A DNA stretch of 10,120 bases, taken from Acanthamoeba lenticulata. Its lineage: Eukaryota; Discosea; Longamoebia; Acanthamoebidae. The notes under the pieces were generated by a model. The model ran no database searches and was not told the origin of the DNA. It saw only the letters and a list, made by a program, of their open reading frames with translations. A program made the position numbers and the translations under genes. Every line of letters starts with the position of its first letter. The first letter of the stretch is position 1. Shown here one piece after another: positions 9,181-10,120 of the stretch. Location of the stretch: contig NAVB01001727.1 in NCBI GenBank assembly GCA_002179805.1, positions 1 to 10,120 of the forward strand, given 5' to 3'.

Positions 9181-9706
9181 TTACGCCTTTTGTAGGGCTT
9201 CAAGGAACTTCTGTACAGTCTCGGCTTCCTCAACATTTTGCGCCTCAAAGTGTCGCACAACAGACTTGAGCAGCTCTTCACCACTGCTCTTTCCCCGAAG
9301 TCGGTGGTGCTTGTAGTACTTGCCCAGCGAGCTTGCGCTCAACTTGGCCAGAAATACGCTTGCCTGGTGGGTACCCCATTACATTAGAGAGCAAACAACC
9401 AAAGGAGTGCGCAATTGGAGAGTAGGAGAAATGGCTTACTGGCACGTTGGTCTTGGTGGCGGCTGGTCGCTTTTTCTTGATGGCGGGCCCCGCAGATACC
9501 ACACTGGGTGCTGCGGAGGACTTGGACGTACGGCCACTTGAACGAGTCACTGGCGCTGAGGATGGAGTGGTCTTGGCTCTAGAAGAGTGTGTGCCACCGC
9601 CATTGTTGTTGTGGCTAGAACTTCCGCCCGTGGCGGAGCTGCGCTTGGGCCTGCTGCGCCCAGAGCCACCGTCTTTCTCCCTTGCCACCATTGCAGCTTC
9701 TGACAT
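9181..9706 (-). CDS. SAP30-like protein (Sin3-binding domain)
   Basis: Two exons (9706-9440 and 9363-9181) give 149 residues. Residues 1-89 are a Ser-, Arg- and Lys-rich disordered stretch (RSRPKRSS, KKKRPAATK), probably carrying a nuclear signal. Residues about 90-149 resemble the SAP30 Sin3-binding domain: FLAKLSASSLGKYYKHHRL, then SGEELLKSVVRHFEAQNVEE and a last helix ETVQKFLEALQ. The pattern of a leucine-rich helix ending in LxKYxK, a helix ending in VxRHF and a terminal FLxxL helix is the reason for the call. SAP30 bridges the Sin3 scaffold and its deacetylase complex. The zinc-binding N-terminal module of animal SAP30 is absent. The intron 9439-9364 (GTAAGC donor, CCACCAG acceptor) joins TNVP|ASVFLAK in frame; an alternative acceptor five bases on would give an unrelated tail. 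The ATG at 9706 is the first in frame. The identification rests on remembered motif patterns over a short domain. Confidence 0.72.
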
Positions 9707-9993
9707 TTTCTTCCTTCTGAAGCCTCTTTCAGAGATAGATCTATCGCGGAGCGCAGTGGTTTTATGTGAGGTTAGAGCCAACCGGCTTGTGTGTGGATGG
9801 GTTCAAAGGAGAAGGTCCGCGGCTGCTCCTTCCTCACTCTTGCCGCGGCGAGTGTTGCCTGGGCGCCGGAGATGTGAAAATTCGCAGGACGAAAAATAAT
9901 CGAGATAGGTAAAGAAATCATTTTCACGCACCAGCGGGCGGAAAAAGACATAAAGACAAAAAGAAAGATTGATCCGATCATCTGGGACACACA
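9707..9993. promoter_or_regulatory. Divergent region between SAP30-like and KGD4-like genes
   Basis: A 287-base spacer with both promoters. On the minus strand ACATAAAAC (about 9757-9765) is a weak TATA-like element some 50 bases before the SAP30-like ATG. On the plus side the 100 bases before 9994 are A-rich (AAAAATAATCG, AAAAAGAAAGA). An in-frame TGA at 9970 shows the plus-strand gene does not start further upstream in this frame. Confidence 0.45.
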
Positions 9994-10120
9994 ATGTCGA
10001 GTGGAGGCGTAAGGCAAGTGCGACCGCACATTCCTCTTATCAAATTCCCACAACGGCATGGTGCTGCAGCGCTGCAGAACGGTACTCGCAGAGAGAAATC
10101 ATTTGTTGGGGGGGGGGGAA
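9994..10120 (+). CDS. KGD4/MRPS36-like subunit of 2-oxoglutarate dehydrogenase, 5' part
   Basis: An open frame of 42 codons runs from ATG 9994 to the right edge. It begins MSSGGVRQVRPHIPLIKFPQ. The motif VRPHIPLIKFPxR matches the N-terminal signature of KGD4 (formerly called mitochondrial ribosomal protein S36; human form about VKPHTPLIRFPDR). KGD4 tethers the E3 enzyme (dihydrolipoamide dehydrogenase) to the E2 core of the mitochondrial 2-oxoglutarate dehydrogenase complex. An in-frame TGA at 9970 fixes the start. After FPQRHG the family becomes variable and the sequence ends in a G run, so an intron may begin before the edge (a GT at 10061 or 10082 is possible). The C-terminal family signature is not in the window, so the call rests on about 13 residues. 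Confidence 0.6.
   Translation, partial: MSSGGVRQVRPHIPLIKFPQRHGAAALQNGTRREKSFVGGGG
10108..10118 (+). repeat. Poly-G run at the window edge
   Basis: Eleven G residues are followed by AA and the end of the sequence. It falls inside the KGD4-like frame. Homopolymer G runs are prone to length error and often lie at contig ends, so the true length and the reading frame beyond it should not be trusted. Confidence 0.8.

Noticed and set aside
10064..10077. A perfect 14-base palindrome CTGCAGCGCTGCAG
   Set aside because: It lies within the KGD4-like coding frame, is short and GC-rich, and no second copy or mobile element context was seen.

Overview
The window looks like a gene-dense, GC-rich stretch of a unicellular eukaryote's nuclear genome, most likely an amoebozoan such as Acanthamoeba. 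The reasons are numerous short spliceosomal introns (54 to 122 bases, nearly all GT-AG, one apparently GC-AG), short intergenic gaps, a spliceosomal U6 snRNA gene, a ubiquitin-eS31 (S27a) fusion gene and a class II histone deacetylase. The genus is an inference from overall style, not a proven assignment. All gene models were built by hand: splice sites were chosen so that phases match and the joined protein follows the family. No transcript data were available.

Layout, left to right. (1) 1-275, minus: 5' end of a TauE/SafE-family membrane transporter running off the left edge. (2) 719-2202, minus: a two-exon DUF155/RMND1-type mitochondrial protein. (3) 2607-4989, plus: a five-exon protein whose N-terminal MIT-like helices and later coiled coil resemble NRBF2/Atg38, the regulatory subunit of the autophagy PI3-kinase complex. 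(4) about 5112-5224, minus: a U6 snRNA gene with an oligo-T terminator. (5) 5343-7303, plus: a ten-exon class II histone deacetylase with all catalytic motifs. (6) 7496-8144, plus: ubiquitin fused to ribosomal protein eS31. (7) 8287-8799, minus: a single HMG-box protein with a basic N-terminus and an acidic tail. (8) 9181-9706, minus: a small SAP30-like Sin3-binding protein. (9) 9994 to the right edge, plus: the start of a KGD4/MRPS36-like subunit of the 2-oxoglutarate dehydrogenase complex.

There is no operon logic, as expected for a eukaryote. Three neighbours (the HDAC, the HMG-box protein and the SAP30-like protein) are chromatin factors, and two (the DUF155 protein and KGD4) are probably mitochondrial. 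Several gene pairs are divergent over short gaps: U6/HDAC (118 bases), SAP30-like/KGD4 (287 bases) and DUF155/NRBF2-like (404 bases).

The points most worth a second look are the NRBF2-like gene, the compact SAP30-like protein, the U6/HDAC pair that seems to share one short pol III/pol II spacer, and the KGD4 start at the contig edge. I found no mobile element, CRISPR array, tRNA or viral gene.
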